This document shows, in pieces, positions 45,615 to 57,439 of a stretch of DNA of 64,000 nucleotides (positions are counted from its first letter, which is position 1; every line of letters starts with the position of its first letter). The notes under the pieces are model-generated. The model did not search any database. It worked only from the letters and a program-made list of their open reading frames with translations, and had not been told where the DNA came from. Source of the DNA: Erpobdella octoculata (taxonomy: Eukaryota > Annelida > Clitellata > Hirudinida > Erpobdellidae); assembly GCA_963978895.1 (NCBI GenBank), contig OZ022242.1, forward strand, positions 23,333,163 to 23,397,162, read 5' to 3'. The position numbers and the translations under genes were made by a program.

Positions 45615-48605
45615 CAGGGCCGGATTAAGGGACAAGTGGGCCTGAGGCTACAAATTTGGAGTGGGCCTATTTTAACAAAAATTCATTTTTACGATTGAAA
45701 AATTCAATGGATTTGTTTTCTTAATTTCATTTCTTTAGTGATAACCTCTACCCCACCATCATTTCTGATTACAGCTAGGTCGTACTTAATTAGAAAGTTG
45801 ACATCTGAATGCTCTAGACTCTAGAGTAGTCTCATAAAAAGCGCTATACAAGTTTTCATTGACCAACTCAAAAAAGTTGAATACTCTTTATATATAATAT
45901 TCATGCAACAATCTTTCAGTAATTATCATTGAAAAAAATGTACAATGGAAAAATATATAAAAAAAATTTATAAAAGTAAAGAATATAATTTGTCAACGAA
46001 ACGTGAATAATTTCTAAAAAAATCAGTTTCTATGAATTTGAAAAATAAAATGTATAAGAGTCTTTCAGTTAATATTTGCGTTAAACACTTGTTATTATAC
46101 ATTAACTTTCCGGGATTTTTGACTGGCAAATTTGTCAATAGCAGAATCAAAATCAAGTTGTTGAAGTAACCTATTTTCTATGCACAGCAGAGATAAGGCA
46201 TTTAAACGTTCTTGGCCCATAGTTGATCTTAAATCATTTTTAATGAGCTTAAGTTGAGAGAATGAACGTTCGCCACTGCAGTTGCTCACCATTAAACATA
46301 GATACATTCGCAGTGCAATTGAAACATTTGGAAAAGCAGCAACAAGTCCATGTTTATTTATAAATAAAAACATCTGTAGTTCTCCACTTTCATTTAAACA
46401 ATTTTTTTCAATAGATTTACTTTCATCGCTAAACTGCTTAAACAATGCAACAAACTGAACAATTTCATCTGAGAACTGAGGCTCAAGGTCTTCATGGTAT
46501 ATTTCTACTAAATGTGCAGTTTTGGCTCGCAAATCATTAAATGTTAAGGTATTAATTAACATGAGACAAAAAACCAAATCTGTCGTTGATAAGACAGTAC
46601 GCAGAGATTCTCTGACTCATTGCAGATAATAACTTGTCAATAATAGGAAGAAATGTGTGTATTTTAAATTTGTTTGAAGGTGACAATCCGGCATGTACAT
46701 CCTCTGCATCTGCATCATGATTGTCCCATTTCCTGTTTCTCTTAATTTGTCTTTTATTTTCTTCATGATAAGTCTCATTTTTGTATATAATTTTGCATTT
46801 CTCTTCTATTTCATTAAATTGAGAACGAAGCTGTTGAATAAAAGTTTTTAAGGATTTCAACATTTTGGTAGCTGTACTAACATTCAATTTAGAACTTTGA
46901 AGATATTTGCTTGTTTTGTTAAATCTTTCTAATATTGTTGACCAAATATGAACCATAAGTCCAGTTTCTAATTTGTTCATTATTTCAATACGTCCCTTTG
47001 CTTCCAATCGTGTGTCAGCTTTTGATTCAGATATATCGGCAAGAATCTGCTGAATTATTTTGTAACCTTTTCTTAGTGCATCAACTGCATCATGATGAGC
47101 AGACCAACGTGTACCTTACAGTCGTTTCAACGTTGGTATGCCTAAAGGAGTAAATCCAGACATAAGTAGATTCCAGCGATGTGTTGAAGCAGAGCAAAAT
47201 GTAAAAAGGCTTTGAACAAATTGAAAAAACGAAACTGCAACTGGGCAACTGTCAACTGCATTCTGTCCAATAAGATTCAAGGAATGTCCACAGCATGGAA
47301 TGTATTCTGCCAAATTATTTGATTTACGAATCCAGGCTTGCATACCATTGTACTTTCCACTCATATTGGAGGCATTATCGTACGATTGTCCTCGGCAGTT
47401 AGCAATGCTAATGCCATTCTCTTCTAGAAATGTAAGTAATACCTTTGCCAGGCTCTCGCCAGTATGCTCATATATTGGAACAAATTTTATGAAACGTTCA
47501 ACTGGTCCGCTTACTATAACATATCGTATTATCAGTGTTAGTTGATCTAAATGTGAAACATCAGGTGTTGAGTCAACTGACACTGAATAATATTTAGCAT
47601 CTTTAATTTCTTTTATGATTTGTTTCATTAATTCATCACTTATAATTAAAACAAATTCATCACAAATTGTTGATGATAAATATGATATGTGTCCTCTTCC
47701 TTTGTTAGCGTGCTGCTGATGTTGTTCTGCGAGAAATGGGTCATACTCTGCCAGTAACTCCAAACATCCTAAATAATTACCATTGTTTACAGATCCAATG
47801 ATCTCATCATTTCCACGAAAAGCTAGACCTCTCGATGATAATAATTTAATTACACTTAAAATCCTTTTCAGTAGTTGACGTCAATAGTTTTTCTCAGATA
47901 AATGCTGCTCTACAAGACTTTTATCTATTCGTTTTGCAGTAGTTTTTATAGAAACAATTTTTTCTATACAACTTCTGTGCAAAGCACTAACTTCATGTCG
48001 ACATAAATCTCTAGCTGCATTTTTCCAATTAGAATAACCACTAGTGGCTAACAGTGATGATTTGTCATTTTTTGCAAATAGTTTGCAGTTACCACAAAAT
48101 AATTTACCAGTTTTTGGAGAATAACAAAGCCAATCTCGTTGAATTTTCTCACCATTCATTTGGTCTCAAAAAAACAATGATTTTGAGCATCGACGTGTAA
48201 ATGTCTCACCAGGAAATACATTTTCAGATGCGCTAAAATTGCTTTTAATGTTTTGATAACTTGTGATTCCTTTTAAACAGATAAAATCTCGCAAACCATC
48301 AGTAACTTTCCACATTCCTACATCATCGGGAAATTCTCAATCAACTTCTACACGGATCTCTTCTATTATGTCTGCAACTACTTCTTGTTCATCATTTCTA
48401 TTTATTGCACTATCATCCATTTCATGGTCCTCATAAACGCTACTTCTAGTACCAACTTCATTATCACCGTCAGCTTTCGTGATGATTTGTTGAGGTTGAC
48501 AAAATTCCGTAATTTTTTTCGTCGTCGCCAGAACTTTTTTCAGATGTTTCACTTCATCTTTTTTTAATTTTTGTTTTTCCCATCAGCTCTTATATTTTTT
48601 CATGA
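45615..48605 (-). mobile_element. hAT element nested in the pogo-like element
   Basis: The terminus CAGGGCCGGATTAAGGGACA at 45615 is a typical hAT end. The transposase gene reads towards it on the minus strand. The other terminus is not recognisable before the minisatellite at 48631. Confidence 0.6.
46095..48605 (-). pseudogene. hAT transposase, ZMYM1/DUF4371-like
   Basis: Almost complete. MKKYKS, then a basic N-terminus, then PDDVGMWKVTDGLRDFI and the TTF-type finger block RDWLCYSPKTGKLFCGNCKL (48159-47881). DUF4371 core (47763-47116): KYYSVSVDSTPDVSHLDQLT, GQSYDNASNMSGKYNGMQAW, PCCGHSLNLIGQNAV. TRWSAHHDAV is in frame after a stop at 47116-47118. The C-terminal dimerisation part (46577-46095) is CSGERSFSQLKLIKNDLRST with the catalytic Glu present. 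Lesions: stops near 48585 and 47117, frameshifts near 47880 and 46565. Younger-looking than the other hAT copies. Confidence 0.8.
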
Positions 48606-48630
48606 TACACCTACCTCTAAAACTTAGGTG

Positions 48631-48715
48631 GTCCATTCAGCACTTCGTAGTAGTAATGAATGGACCACCCAGCGTACTGAATGGACCACCCAGTGTACTG
48701 AATGGACCACCTTTT
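48631..48715. repeat. Minisatellite of CTGAATGGACCACC
   Basis: Three direct copies and one inverted copy of the same decamer found at the pogo-like element's ends, separated by CAGTGTA or CAGCGTA. They may be subterminal transposase-binding sites. Confidence 0.7.
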
Positions 48716-48899
48716 AATTTGGCGTTCTGCTTAACAGATACATCAAACCAATCGTACTGAATAGATTGATATAACAAACTGCATCTATGTTCTTTTTCAC
48801 AACTCAAATTAATCACATTAAACAAGTTTTATTAAATTTATTTAAACAAAAATGTCAACAAAGTGCATGAGCGGAGCCGGAGCCATCGGTAATGGACGA

Positions 48900-49840
48900 A
48901 TGCTCAGAGGCGTCACACTTATATTTGATGGACCTGCTTCTCTAGTATCAGTAGATATATCAACCTGCTCAAGGATGGTCTCAGGTGGACATAAAAGAAC
49001 TTGATTTTGATCATGTTGAATTGCTGGTGTAACCTCTTCATTTTTTGTCGTTGGACCACTTGACGAACACCTCTGCCTGCTATGACATGTTCTGGAACTT
49101 GCACAGTTGGCACTTTTGTTTCATCACAGTTCCAGATGTCCTTTGCCTCAAACTTATATTTAACCATCATATCCCGAAGATTATTATAGAAATAATCTAC
49201 ATTGTGTCTGTTGAAAGCAGACATACGCCCAATTGCAGTTGCTTCTGGTTTTCTGACTGACAGCTCCTGGTAGCGTTTCATAAATGCTCTCAGCCAATTG
49301 TGTCCTGCTTGAATGATTATCCTCCCATGGATTTGGACGTCCTTTCCTGGAATGTGGTAAATGCTTTTTCAATTTTGCTGCATACTCATAAGCCAGCTTT
49401 CTAAGCTTGAGAGTGCTCAATCCATAGCCTATTTTTGATGAACTCAAACAATAATCCACCAAAAGCTGTTCTTCTTCGGCAGTGAAGATTTTCATCAAAC
49501 TCTTATTGTAAGCAGAACTGCAAATTAAAATAATAAACATTTTTTATTGTACCACATAAAAGTATAAATAATAAACAGCGGGTCAACATACATTTTTTTT
49601 CATTGGATTACACAAAGTAGACACATACCAAAGATTCAGGTCAGAATTTCCAGGCATTAGCTGTGCCGCTTTAAGATGACGTTTTAGAGTTGATATTTTG
49701 ACAGAGTACACGTCAGCAGCCTTGCGCTCAGACAGGGTTCCATCCAAAACATCGGACAGCTCGCTGCATGTTAACTGCATCCCAGCCTCCTTTAATTGAT
49801 TGCACTTGTTGGGAATTCATTCTGAAGTTAACAAAAAACA
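48900..49840 (-). pseudogene. Pogo/Tigger-like transposase, broken
   Basis: Minus strand: Psq-type HTH with VLDGTLSERKAADVYSVKIS, then TLKRHLKAAQ (49780-49583). Then a CENP-B-type HTH block with FTAEEEQLLVDYCLSSSKIG and KLRKLAYEYAAKLKK (49500-49370). The core follows (49281-48919), with RKPEATAIGRMSAFNRHNV and DIWNCDETKV (first catalytic Asp). The rest of the DDE core is missing or shifted. Between the HTH blocks an interruption at 49541-49582 may be an intron or a deletion. Confidence 0.7.
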
Positions 49841-49929
49841 TTTTTACATACATCAGTATCAGAAACTTATCTACATTCCATATAAATTCCCTAATTTCTG
49901 TTTGTAAGCACAAATATCAAAAATTTATC

Positions 49930-50225
49930 TAGGGTTTCTGGTAACTGTTCTTTTAATAAACAGTAAAACACTGTTCAACAGTAACAATAAAACAGTTAAT
50001 ATTTGCTCAACAGCAACAATAAAACAGTTAACAGCTTTTCAACAGTAACAATACAACAGTTAACAGTGACAATACAACAGTTAACAGTGACAATACAACA
50101 GTTAACAGCTGTTCAACAGCAACAATAAAACAGTTAACAGCTTTTCAACAGTAACAATACAACAGTTAACAGTGACAATACAACAGTTAACAGCTGTTCA
50201 ACAGTAACAATGAAACAGTGGAGTC
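49930..50225. repeat. CAACAGTAACAATACAACAG minisatellite
   Basis: Variable-length units of AACAGTTAACAGYNTTCAACA and CAATACAACAGTTAACAGTG, about ten repeats, ending in GGAGTCGATAATCCTGCGAA. Confidence 0.85.
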
Positions 50226-50414
50226 GATAATCCTGCGAAGGAGTCGATTATCCTGCAAGTCGATTAACCAGCGCACGCTTTGCTGTGCATGACAACAAAA
50301 AGCATCGTATGGGTCGATATAGGTATATTAACCTAAGTGACCATTGGCTCCTATTGTTGTTGTTGTTGTTTATTTAAGTCCTTTTCAGCGTTTAGGACCA
50401 TATTGGCTCCTATT

Positions 50415-50593
50415 CTTTTTTTTTTTTTTTTTTTTTTTTATAATAGTTTATAGTCCTTTACACCAAGTGTTTTAAGACTGAAACGGCTGTGTCAGAAGCA
50501 CCTAAGTACTTCCAGTCGTGGATCATAATTTGATCCTTTTAACTTTTCCCTCCTCCTTTCTCCAGGCTTGGGACTGGCTTGCAAAAGCAAGGC
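50415..50593 (-). mobile_element. SINE/retroposon with poly(A) and 10-bp TSD
   Basis: Minus strand starts about GCCTTGCTTTTGCAAGCCAG, contains CCAAGCCTGGAGAAAGGAGG and ends TAAACTATTATAAAA plus a long A tract. Flanked by GGCTCCTATT (50405-50414 and 50594-50603). The 3' third matches the small insertion at 7934-7988. Confidence 0.75.
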
Positions 50594-50603
50594 GGCTCCT
50601 ATT

Positions 50604-51835
50604 TGTTGTTGTTTATTTAAGTCCTTGTCACTTTTTCAGCGTTTAGGCTGCTTATTTACTTGGTGGTGTTTTTACATAGCCTTCTATATCAGCACTGTAC
50701 TGCAGTATCAATATTTAAAACATATTAGAAGTTTTTCTGAATTATTAAAAAAATATATTTGAACATTTTCTAAATTTTGAATTGAGAGTTTGAAATTTTT
50801 TATTTTTTATAATTCAGTCGCTAGAGTTACGCGCTATAGGCAAGTTCCTGTATACGCCCACAAGGCACACACACAAATAACCATCTATCTCATCTACAAA
50901 AAAGACAAAAAGCATTCTCAGGCTTTACATTTGTTTAGCATGAATACTAAAAGCTACCATTATAGTTTAAATCTTTGATTTGTTTATTTTCTTGTATTTT
51001 GGAGTTTCAATGGTAACATTTAACATCTATTTGGATTTTGGTGTAAGTGGTTGCCGTTTTGGCAATTTCATTACCCTGCACGCCAATGTAGCTTAGAATC
51101 CAGACATTGGAAACGTTTCTTTTTAGTCGCAAATTACATGTTACTTTTTCGTTACATTGGAAACGTTGCAGAAACGTTTCTTTTTAGTTGCTTTGGGCCA
51201 GGTAACCTTTTCATAACCAGGTAACTGAAAAGTAACGGACAAGAAACGTTACAAAATGGTTACCATGTTTACTGGGAAAGGTCCATTCAGCATGCCGTCC
51301 ATTCAGCATTAGTCTCCCCTACACTTGCAATGCTTTATCTGGCATCAGACATTCAACATTAATTGCGACATCTGGTGTATCCATTCAGCATGCCTGTCGA
51401 TTAACCATGGAGTATAAAGGAGTAGAGCACTCTCCCGTGAGTTTTGTGAAACCATCATGAAGATTCTCGCTTGGTGGCGCTAAAAACACTAGCGGCCCTT
51501 GACAAGGCATGCATACTGTATAGCTGACCAAAATCTCATTTTTACATTGAAAATACTTTATTTTGACAAGAACTTAACATTGTACAATAATCAGCAAATA
51601 ACAAAGCATTTATTAACATTTTCATTTATTAATTCAAAATAAATAAATAAAAATTTACAGTATACAACAAACTATCTCTTTATATTTTTGACATTTTGGC
51701 AAACCCCTTCTTTTTTTCTTTTTTTCCTTACACATCTCTCGATTTTTAAGGTTACTTAGTTGTGTAAAGCAGTTTAACAAATAATCATAAATGATATCTG
51801 TAGTGAAAGTGATGCGGTGTTCGTCGCAGCCAACC
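50604..51835. other. Intergenic DNA
   Basis: TGTTTATTTAAGTCC ... TTTCAGCGTTTAGG occurs on both sides of the SINE (50365 and 50610). 51105-51265 repeats GGAAACGTTNC-like text. No gene recognised. Confidence 0.45.
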
Positions 51836-51837
51836 TG

Positions 51838-52860
51838 GGGCCGTATTCACCAACTGTAGTTAACCGCTAACCGATGGTTAAAAACTAACTGGCGGTTGAA
51901 AAGTTTGTCGTTTAATTTAACTGGTATTCACAAAGCGTTGTTAACGCATCGGACCGCTTAACTAAGGGTTAAAATCTGTAAAATTTTAGTGTGCTCGCTA
52001 CCACAATTAATTGAAACGGCCGTTGTTATTCCCTTATTCTGACATGTATTTGAAGAAATCGTTCCATGTTTATTATATATGTCTAATTTATTTAATATTT
52101 TATTAAATATTTTATTTTTATTTTATTGCTTCTAATAGACATCTCAAAATATTACAATTATTTCCATATATTTTTCTACTGTTTTGCATACTTTACTTTG
52201 TTTGAGTGACTTTAGTGTTTTTAAATTGTAATATTGTATTAATATTGAAATGTCAAGAATATTAGAAGATGTATTATGCTTGCAGAAAATTCGTTTTTAG
52301 AAGTTTATAAGTCGTGGAAGTGTGGTTTATCGACCCCGGAAGTTTTTCTTGTGCATGCTTTTCAGCTTTTTTTGAAGTTGATAAATCAAAACTCTTACAT
52401 TCCTAATTGTTTCTTTACTCAGGAAATGTCTTTATGCATGCTTTCTAGCTTTCTCTGAAGTTGATAGGTCATAAATTTCAAATTCCTATAAGTATACCAT
52501 TATTCCTCTGTCGTACTTTACTTCGTTTAGTGACTTGTGATTTGAAAATTTAAATAGTAATTGATATTAAAATGTCGCGAAAAGTTAAACGTTGAGAAAT
52601 CCTTCAAAGAATGATGAGAAGTGGTCTTGGAAGAGAAAGGGACAGAAGTGATCCATTACAAATATATGCTGATCATGAATTGTACCAATGTTTTAGATTT
52701 AGGAGAGCTTCTTTGCTTCACATTGAGAGTTTGCTAAGAAAAGAACTGTCATACGCTACCGGTCGTAATAACCTCGTTTTTTCTTATCTTCAACAAAATT
52801 TTCGTCCAGCATTGTTAACTTAAAAATTGAATAAAGCAACAACTTTATTAATGAGCACGC
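51838..52860 (+). mobile_element. Harbinger (PIF) element fragment
   Basis: The left terminus GGGGCCGTATTCACCAACTG is followed by repeated GTTAACCG and GGTTAAC motifs in both orientations (51858-51975), typical of animal Harbinger ends. A transposase N-terminal piece lies at 52611-52823. The right terminus was not found. Confidence 0.6.
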
Positions 52861-53120
52861 ACAAAGAAACAGTTAACAATAGTAACACATATTTGTAGAG
52901 ATGCCCATGTATTATGCAAATATTTTGTCTTCTGAAGTTGATAAGTTGCAGGAAGTATGGTTCATTTACACAGGAAGTTGTTTTTGCGCATGCTTTCTCT
53001 GAAGTTGACTAATCAAAACTCTTAAATTCCTAAAAATATATGATTTTTCCACCGTCTCACTTAATTTCGACTACTGTAGTGATTTTATTTATTTAGGAAA
53101 TGGTTTTGATGTATGAGTTT
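52290..53120. repeat. Loose repeats around CTGAAGTTGATAARTC
   Basis: Three diverged copies (about 52300, 52415 and 52930-53020) of a module with GGAAGT..TTTTTGTGCATGCTTT and CTCTGAAGTTGAT, and two with AAAACTCTTACATTCCTAA-like text. Confidence 0.5.
52572..52823 (+). pseudogene. Harbinger transposase N-terminal fragment
   Basis: Reads MSRKVKR, then a stop, then ILQRMMRSGLGRERDRSDPL, QIYADHELYQCFRFRRASLL and LLRKELSYATGRNN. It matches the DR(S/N)PLE(x)YDDxEFxxRFRF ... LxxxTxRN opening of HARBI1-like transposases. The catalytic DDE part is absent: a stop follows at LQQNFRPALLT. Confidence 0.65.
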
Positions 53121-53730
53121 TAGCTTTCTTCAAAGTTCTTCAGAAAACAGAACATTTTCTGGTTTAATATGAAGAAATTGTGGGTACCCATGCGATAACT
53201 GTTTATTCATGTTATATTTAACTGTGAACACAAATTGCAAAAAAGAGTTCAACCTAAGACTTAATCTTATTAGTTCATTTCTTATCAATTTCTCAATATT
53301 AGTTTTCCCATGAAGATTCACTCATGTAACAGTCGGGAGCTGCCTACCTAATTATAGTTCAAACTTGAACATCTAGATAAATATATTAGTACGAAATTGC
53401 TTATAGAAAAATTTCTATTTAATTCTACAGCTGCTGGGCAAACATTGGTGAGAGATGTTCTATATATCGCAAAAACGTTTAAAAATATATGCGATGGTCT
53501 GTTTCTTCACTGTTCTATTTTATATTGTTCTAGCTCTGTTTCATCATGCAACCAAGAGAAAATTTAATTTATTTGCGTATGTGAATGAAAGAGAGTGAAA
53601 TAGCAACAATGTGAAAGAGAGAAGGCTTAATTTGTGTGAGACAGAGGATTGAGTGTGTGTGTGTGAGAGAATGAGAATCGGGCAATGGTGGATATCTTAA
53701 ATGGTTAAATTATAAAATATAACATTTCTT
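53121..53730. other. Intergenic DNA
   Basis: A (GT)n stretch with GAGAGA runs at 53585-53680. Nothing else. Confidence 0.5.
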
Positions 53731-53736
53731 ATAGAA

Positions 53737-53960
53737 CTAGTGGTTTTGCCCGTCCCAAGCACGGATGTTTTAGCATTGCGCTGAACATTGGATATATTTT
53801 TTGGATTTTTTGCCCTTATTAACGCGCGTTCTTTTTAGTTTTGCCCTTGCTTGCTTGATTGATTGTTTGCAAATCTTGAAAGTGAAAATTAACAAACTTT
53901 ACGTCATCCAATTGAGCTGAAATTTGGAATATAGACCGCCTCATGGCAATGCATTCAATG
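53737..53960 (-). mobile_element. Helitron 3' end, third copy
   Basis: The minus strand ends ACATCCGTGCTTGGGACGGG, CAAAACCA, CTAG then T. The hairpin is like 15996-16010 with one mismatch in the stem. Upstream is a non-coding tail. The element body is not visible here. Confidence 0.6.
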
Positions 53961-54156
53961 TACTTTCTTTTCAAATTAATTTTATTTTGTACTTTCTAAA
54001 AATGTTTTATCTAATGTTCTAAGAAACCAATTAAGATATAAGGTAATTACAAAAAAAAGCTGTTTCGGTTCTGTTATTTTGGTACATTCCACACTCAAAA
54101 TTTTAAATTTCAGGGACAAATTTTTGCCGATTCAAGTGGCTTAGCTTAGCGTGGGA

Positions 54157-54393
54157 ATGATGCCTAAGTTTCATGCCCTCTTCCTATTAGCTATTGTTGC
54201 CTTCATTTTAACTTGTTACTTCAGTTGGGAGCTGATGTTCCAGGAGAAAGCCATGATGGAAATTCTGAAGATGTCAAAAATTGATGGTGGGCATGGAAGA
54301 ATGATTGCTTCTAGTAGTCGCCATTTAGAAGAAGTTGCTGAGCAGTGGTTTGAATCAAAGAATAAAACTAAATATCCATTTTCGATTGAATGA
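54157..54393 (+). CDS. Small single-pass membrane protein, unknown
   Basis: 78 residues starting MMPKFHALFLLAIVAFILTC. Residues about 5-25 form one hydrophobic segment (signal anchor or signal peptide), followed by WELMFQEKAMMEILKMS and a charged tail. A stop lies just upstream in frame (54142-54144). A splice-acceptor-like TTTCAG at 54113 suggests a 5'UTR intron. It lies convergent with the ROR-like gene; its 3' end is about 430 bp from that gene's stop. I cannot name a family. Its even codon use, and lack of repeats around it, make a host gene plausible. Confidence 0.45.
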   Translation: MMPKFHALFLLAIVAFILTCYFSWELMFQEKAMMEILKMSKIDGGHGRMIASSSRHLEEVAEQWFESKNKTKYPFSIE

Positions 54394-54819
54394 AGCATTG
54401 TTAAATTTTTGGTCCTGATCATTTTATTTATTCTATTCAGCTTGTTATATCTTTTTTCTGTTAATGGTCTTGTATAAATATGTGTTGTACAAATTGTTTT
54501 TTTGTATGCTGTCAACTGACATTTTATTAGCTCTGCCAGTATCACTTTTAATATTTTAAAGAATTTGTGAAATCGAAAAAGCCTGTACGTTAAGTAGTTC
54601 TTGTTTTTCTAATAGCAACATTATTTTTGTGTGTGTTGTATTTTACAGTAAAGACAAAAAGATTACTTTGTTATTGTGATATTCTTGTAGCAGGTCTGAA
54701 AATGAAAATATGCAAAAATTATATGTTTAAAGACTAGAACAATAATAATGCTGGTGCTGACGAGTGCTGTATGCCTGACTTAATGTTTGTTATTTTGGTA
54801 AAATAACTGTTGCCACTTG

Positions 54820-56219
54820 TTATAGTATTTGCTCGCTGTAAACATTGTTACCACAGAAATGATGTTTCGTTACTGATGAACCTGACTCTGGCTGGCTCTG
54901 GTTGCACGACGATGTCGCTGGGGAGGACTTGTGAATTAATGAAGATAGAGATTGTTGACCCGTGGAAAGGAGTTGATTGGCATGTAAATGGTAGCCATTA
55001 GGGAAGATTGGTTTTAAGTGTGGAAGACGGCCATCGTGCGCTATGCGACAATTGTTGTTCGTGTTTCCTTGGCTCGGATCCGAACCTAGAGAAGAATTCA
55101 TCGATGGTGCTCTGTTTAACTCAGTCCACGATTGCCGAAGTTGGTCGTGTATCTCAGCTGCGGTCAGTCTGCTGGAAGGTGATTTGTGCCAACACTGCGC
55201 CATTATGGTGTACATTTCGGCTGGACATTGAGAGGGACAAGAAAGGATAACAAATGATTTAATGGCTTCAGCAACTTCCATGTCAGACAAAGTGCCGTAA
55301 GGTACAGCGGCAGAACTGTAAATTTCCCAAAGAAGGACACCGAATGACCAAATGTCGCTCATGGTGGAATAGTTTAAAGACTTGATAACTTCAGGAGACG
55401 ACCACCTAAGTAGAATCGGTCTACTTTGAGTAACTTTGAAATAGTTTGGACCGCTAGTCGGAGTAACGAGAGAAATTTTTATTACACCATTTTCACATGC
55501 AAACACATTCTGTGAAGCTAGCTCACAATGAACAAAATTTCTTGAATGAAGGTATTCCACGGCACTGGCAACTTGTACCGCCACACTAATGAGAACGCTG
55601 TGTGGCAAAATCGAAACTCGAATCAAATTTCCGGGTTCTGGCAATTGGCACTTGACAACTTCTGAGTTCGATTTCAGATACTCACTCAAATCGCCGTAGG
55701 CACTCGTCTCAAAAGCTATAAAATAAGGTTGGGAAGACTTGTTGATGCCCAGTACGGCTGTGATATTTGGATGATGGAAGTCACTCATTTTGTCACTTTC
55801 TTTCCAAAAATCCATTTGTAATTTGGGACTGGAAGTTGAGATTAAAGTTTTGAATATCGCCGGTCTAGTCGTTGCAATCCCATTTGAAGATTCAGGTATA
55901 AGAATCTCGCCTTTGTAAACTTTTCCGAACGATCCGTCAAAAAGTTCATAACTTAATGAAACATTTGATGGGGCTATGAAAGGAGGAGTGGAGCAGGACT
56001 GAAAAGATTGTCGATCTAAAAATGTTTTCAGTTGGGCCTGTGAAGCACAACTCTGCTGAGCATTGTGGTTTTCGTTTTTTTCATTCCTGTTTTTTCTTTT
56101 TAAAGTCTTCTTCCGCATTCTTGCACAAATAATTACCAGTGCCACAAGTACTGTCAGACAAATAAAAGGTATCCCTATTAATAAGCCGCTGTGGTATGGT
56201 TCTTTTTTATCTTCTATCT
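54820..56219 (-). CDS. ROR: ROR-like receptor, last exon (TM + pseudokinase domain)
   Basis: Terminal exon, 465 codons plus 2 nt. It opens after ATTTCAG with EDKKEPYHS, a membrane helix GLLIGIPFICLTVLVALVII, then a basic stop-transfer RMRKKTLKRK. Kinase-like domain: glycine loop DGSFGKVYKG, the VAIK-type Lys in IFKTL, the alpha-C Glu in FWKESDKM, HHPNITAVLGI, GDLSEYL. The catalytic loop reads FVHCELASQN (HRD is HCE) and the DFG position reads KISLVTPTSG. Then LRWSSPEVI, SDIWSFGVLLWEIYS, CPAEMYTIMAQCW. Order and wording fit the ROR family, whose vertebrate members are Wnt5a co-receptors with weak or no kinase activity. The missing Asp residues suggest a signalling pseudokinase. The tail is Ser/Asn/Gln-rich. 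Confidence 0.8.
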
Positions 56220-56724
56220 CTGAAATTAAATAAAAAAGAGGAGTGATCTAACTGCTTTGATAATCGCACATTCTTTAGAAAATTTACATGATCGCAGGGG
56301 CGTCATTTGCGGGGGGCAAGGGGATTTCCCCAAGGATTTTCAAAAAAAAATTATTTTTTGAAAAAATAGTTACCACATTTTTGGAGAGATTTTTGCAAAA
56401 GTTTTAAAAAAAGTAACTGTGACTACCTCCTCCCGGGCCTTCAGCGTTTAAAAAAAGTGTATACGTTTTTGGAATTGTATTTTTTTTTATAGAAAGGAAG
56501 CTATCAACGCTGGAAACAGTATTTTGGGAACCATGGGAAGTACTGTGCGTTAGCAAATAAGTAGTATGCATTGTATAATTTCAGTTTTGACTTTTATTTA
56601 AAAATATTTGTAAATATTTGCTCACTGTATTTTGTCAATACATCATCAGTGCAACCTAATTAAAATTGTACCCACACAGCAATGATCAAAGTTGTTACCA
56701 AATTTCAAAACTGGACTTCGTCTT

Positions 56725-56870
56725 AGGGTTTTCAGTACGGGCCGAAGCCAATGTGCCGAGTCGTGGGATGTTGTGCTTGTAAAAACGAAAAAACCGGGCC
56801 TGGGATTTTGTGCCTATATAACAGACCGTGCCTCAAAAAATTGGCCCGTGCAAGGCTTTGCAAGTTAAGT
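56725..56870 (-). repeat. Family D core fragment
   Basis: TTAGGGTTTTCAGTACGGGC ... GTGCCGAGTCGTGGGATG ... AAAAAATTGGCCCGTGCAAG, a diverged match to 6540-6740 and 18748-18915. Confidence 0.45.
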
Positions 56871-57435
56871 TTAATAGATGAACCCAATCGGTAATGTTTT
56901 TACACCAATAATAATACAAATTCAATGGAACATGTCAAGACCACCCAGTAACTAAACAAAACATTTAAAGAAAGAAATTAAATACATGTAACTGCTATAG
57001 CTCAATTTTGATAATTTTCAACGTGGCATAATGTCAATTGATTTTTCAGTCCCAAACTACGAGTGAATGTTGTTGATTCACTATAACACAGACTCTGTCT
57101 TAAAGCAGTTCCACCTTCATAATTGCCAATAATTGGTAATTTTAACTTTAACAGTGTACAAAATTTGCTAAAAAAATCAAAACCACTGACACAAACTAGG
57201 CAAGTAATTCAATAAATACTCAAAAAATAGCAACATCCATTTTCATAGTCTTAATATTTGGTAAATAAAACTACAGGTGATAATATATCAGCTTCAAAGT
57301 AAGATTTAAATATATTCTCGTATTCCTGTGATATTTTGAAGATTTTTATGTATAAAACTACTTGATCCAGCAAACGTTGTTTTGCCTTATAAATTACTTT
57401 AGGCTTTTTTATTAAAAGTTTAATGTACAAATTAT
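56871..57435. other. A+T-rich DNA inside the composite
   Basis: Nothing recognised. Confidence 0.45.
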
Positions 57436-57439
57436 GTCA

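Larger units (their letters stand above)
45519..51319 (-). mobile_element. Pogo/Tigger-like transposon with nested insertions
   Basis: Both ends show GGGGAGAC followed after 3-4 bases by CTGAATGGAC in inverted orientation (left 45519-45540; right 51290-51319, where CTGAATGGAC occurs twice). TA dinucleotides flank both ends (45517-45518; 51320-51321), as expected for the Tc1/mariner/pogo superfamily. The minus-strand pogo-type transposase lies at 48850-49840. The 5.8-kb length is explained by an inserted hAT (45615-48605), minisatellites and a SINE. Another CCATTCAGCATGCC lies outside at 51377, so the true right edge could be further out. Confidence 0.6.

Noticed and set aside
48925..49260. 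Plus-strand ORFs in the pogo region
   Set aside because: Antisense to the transposase frame.
55008..55250. Plus-strand ORFs opposite the kinase-like exon
   Set aside because: Antisense shadow; the minus-strand frame has clear kinase motifs.
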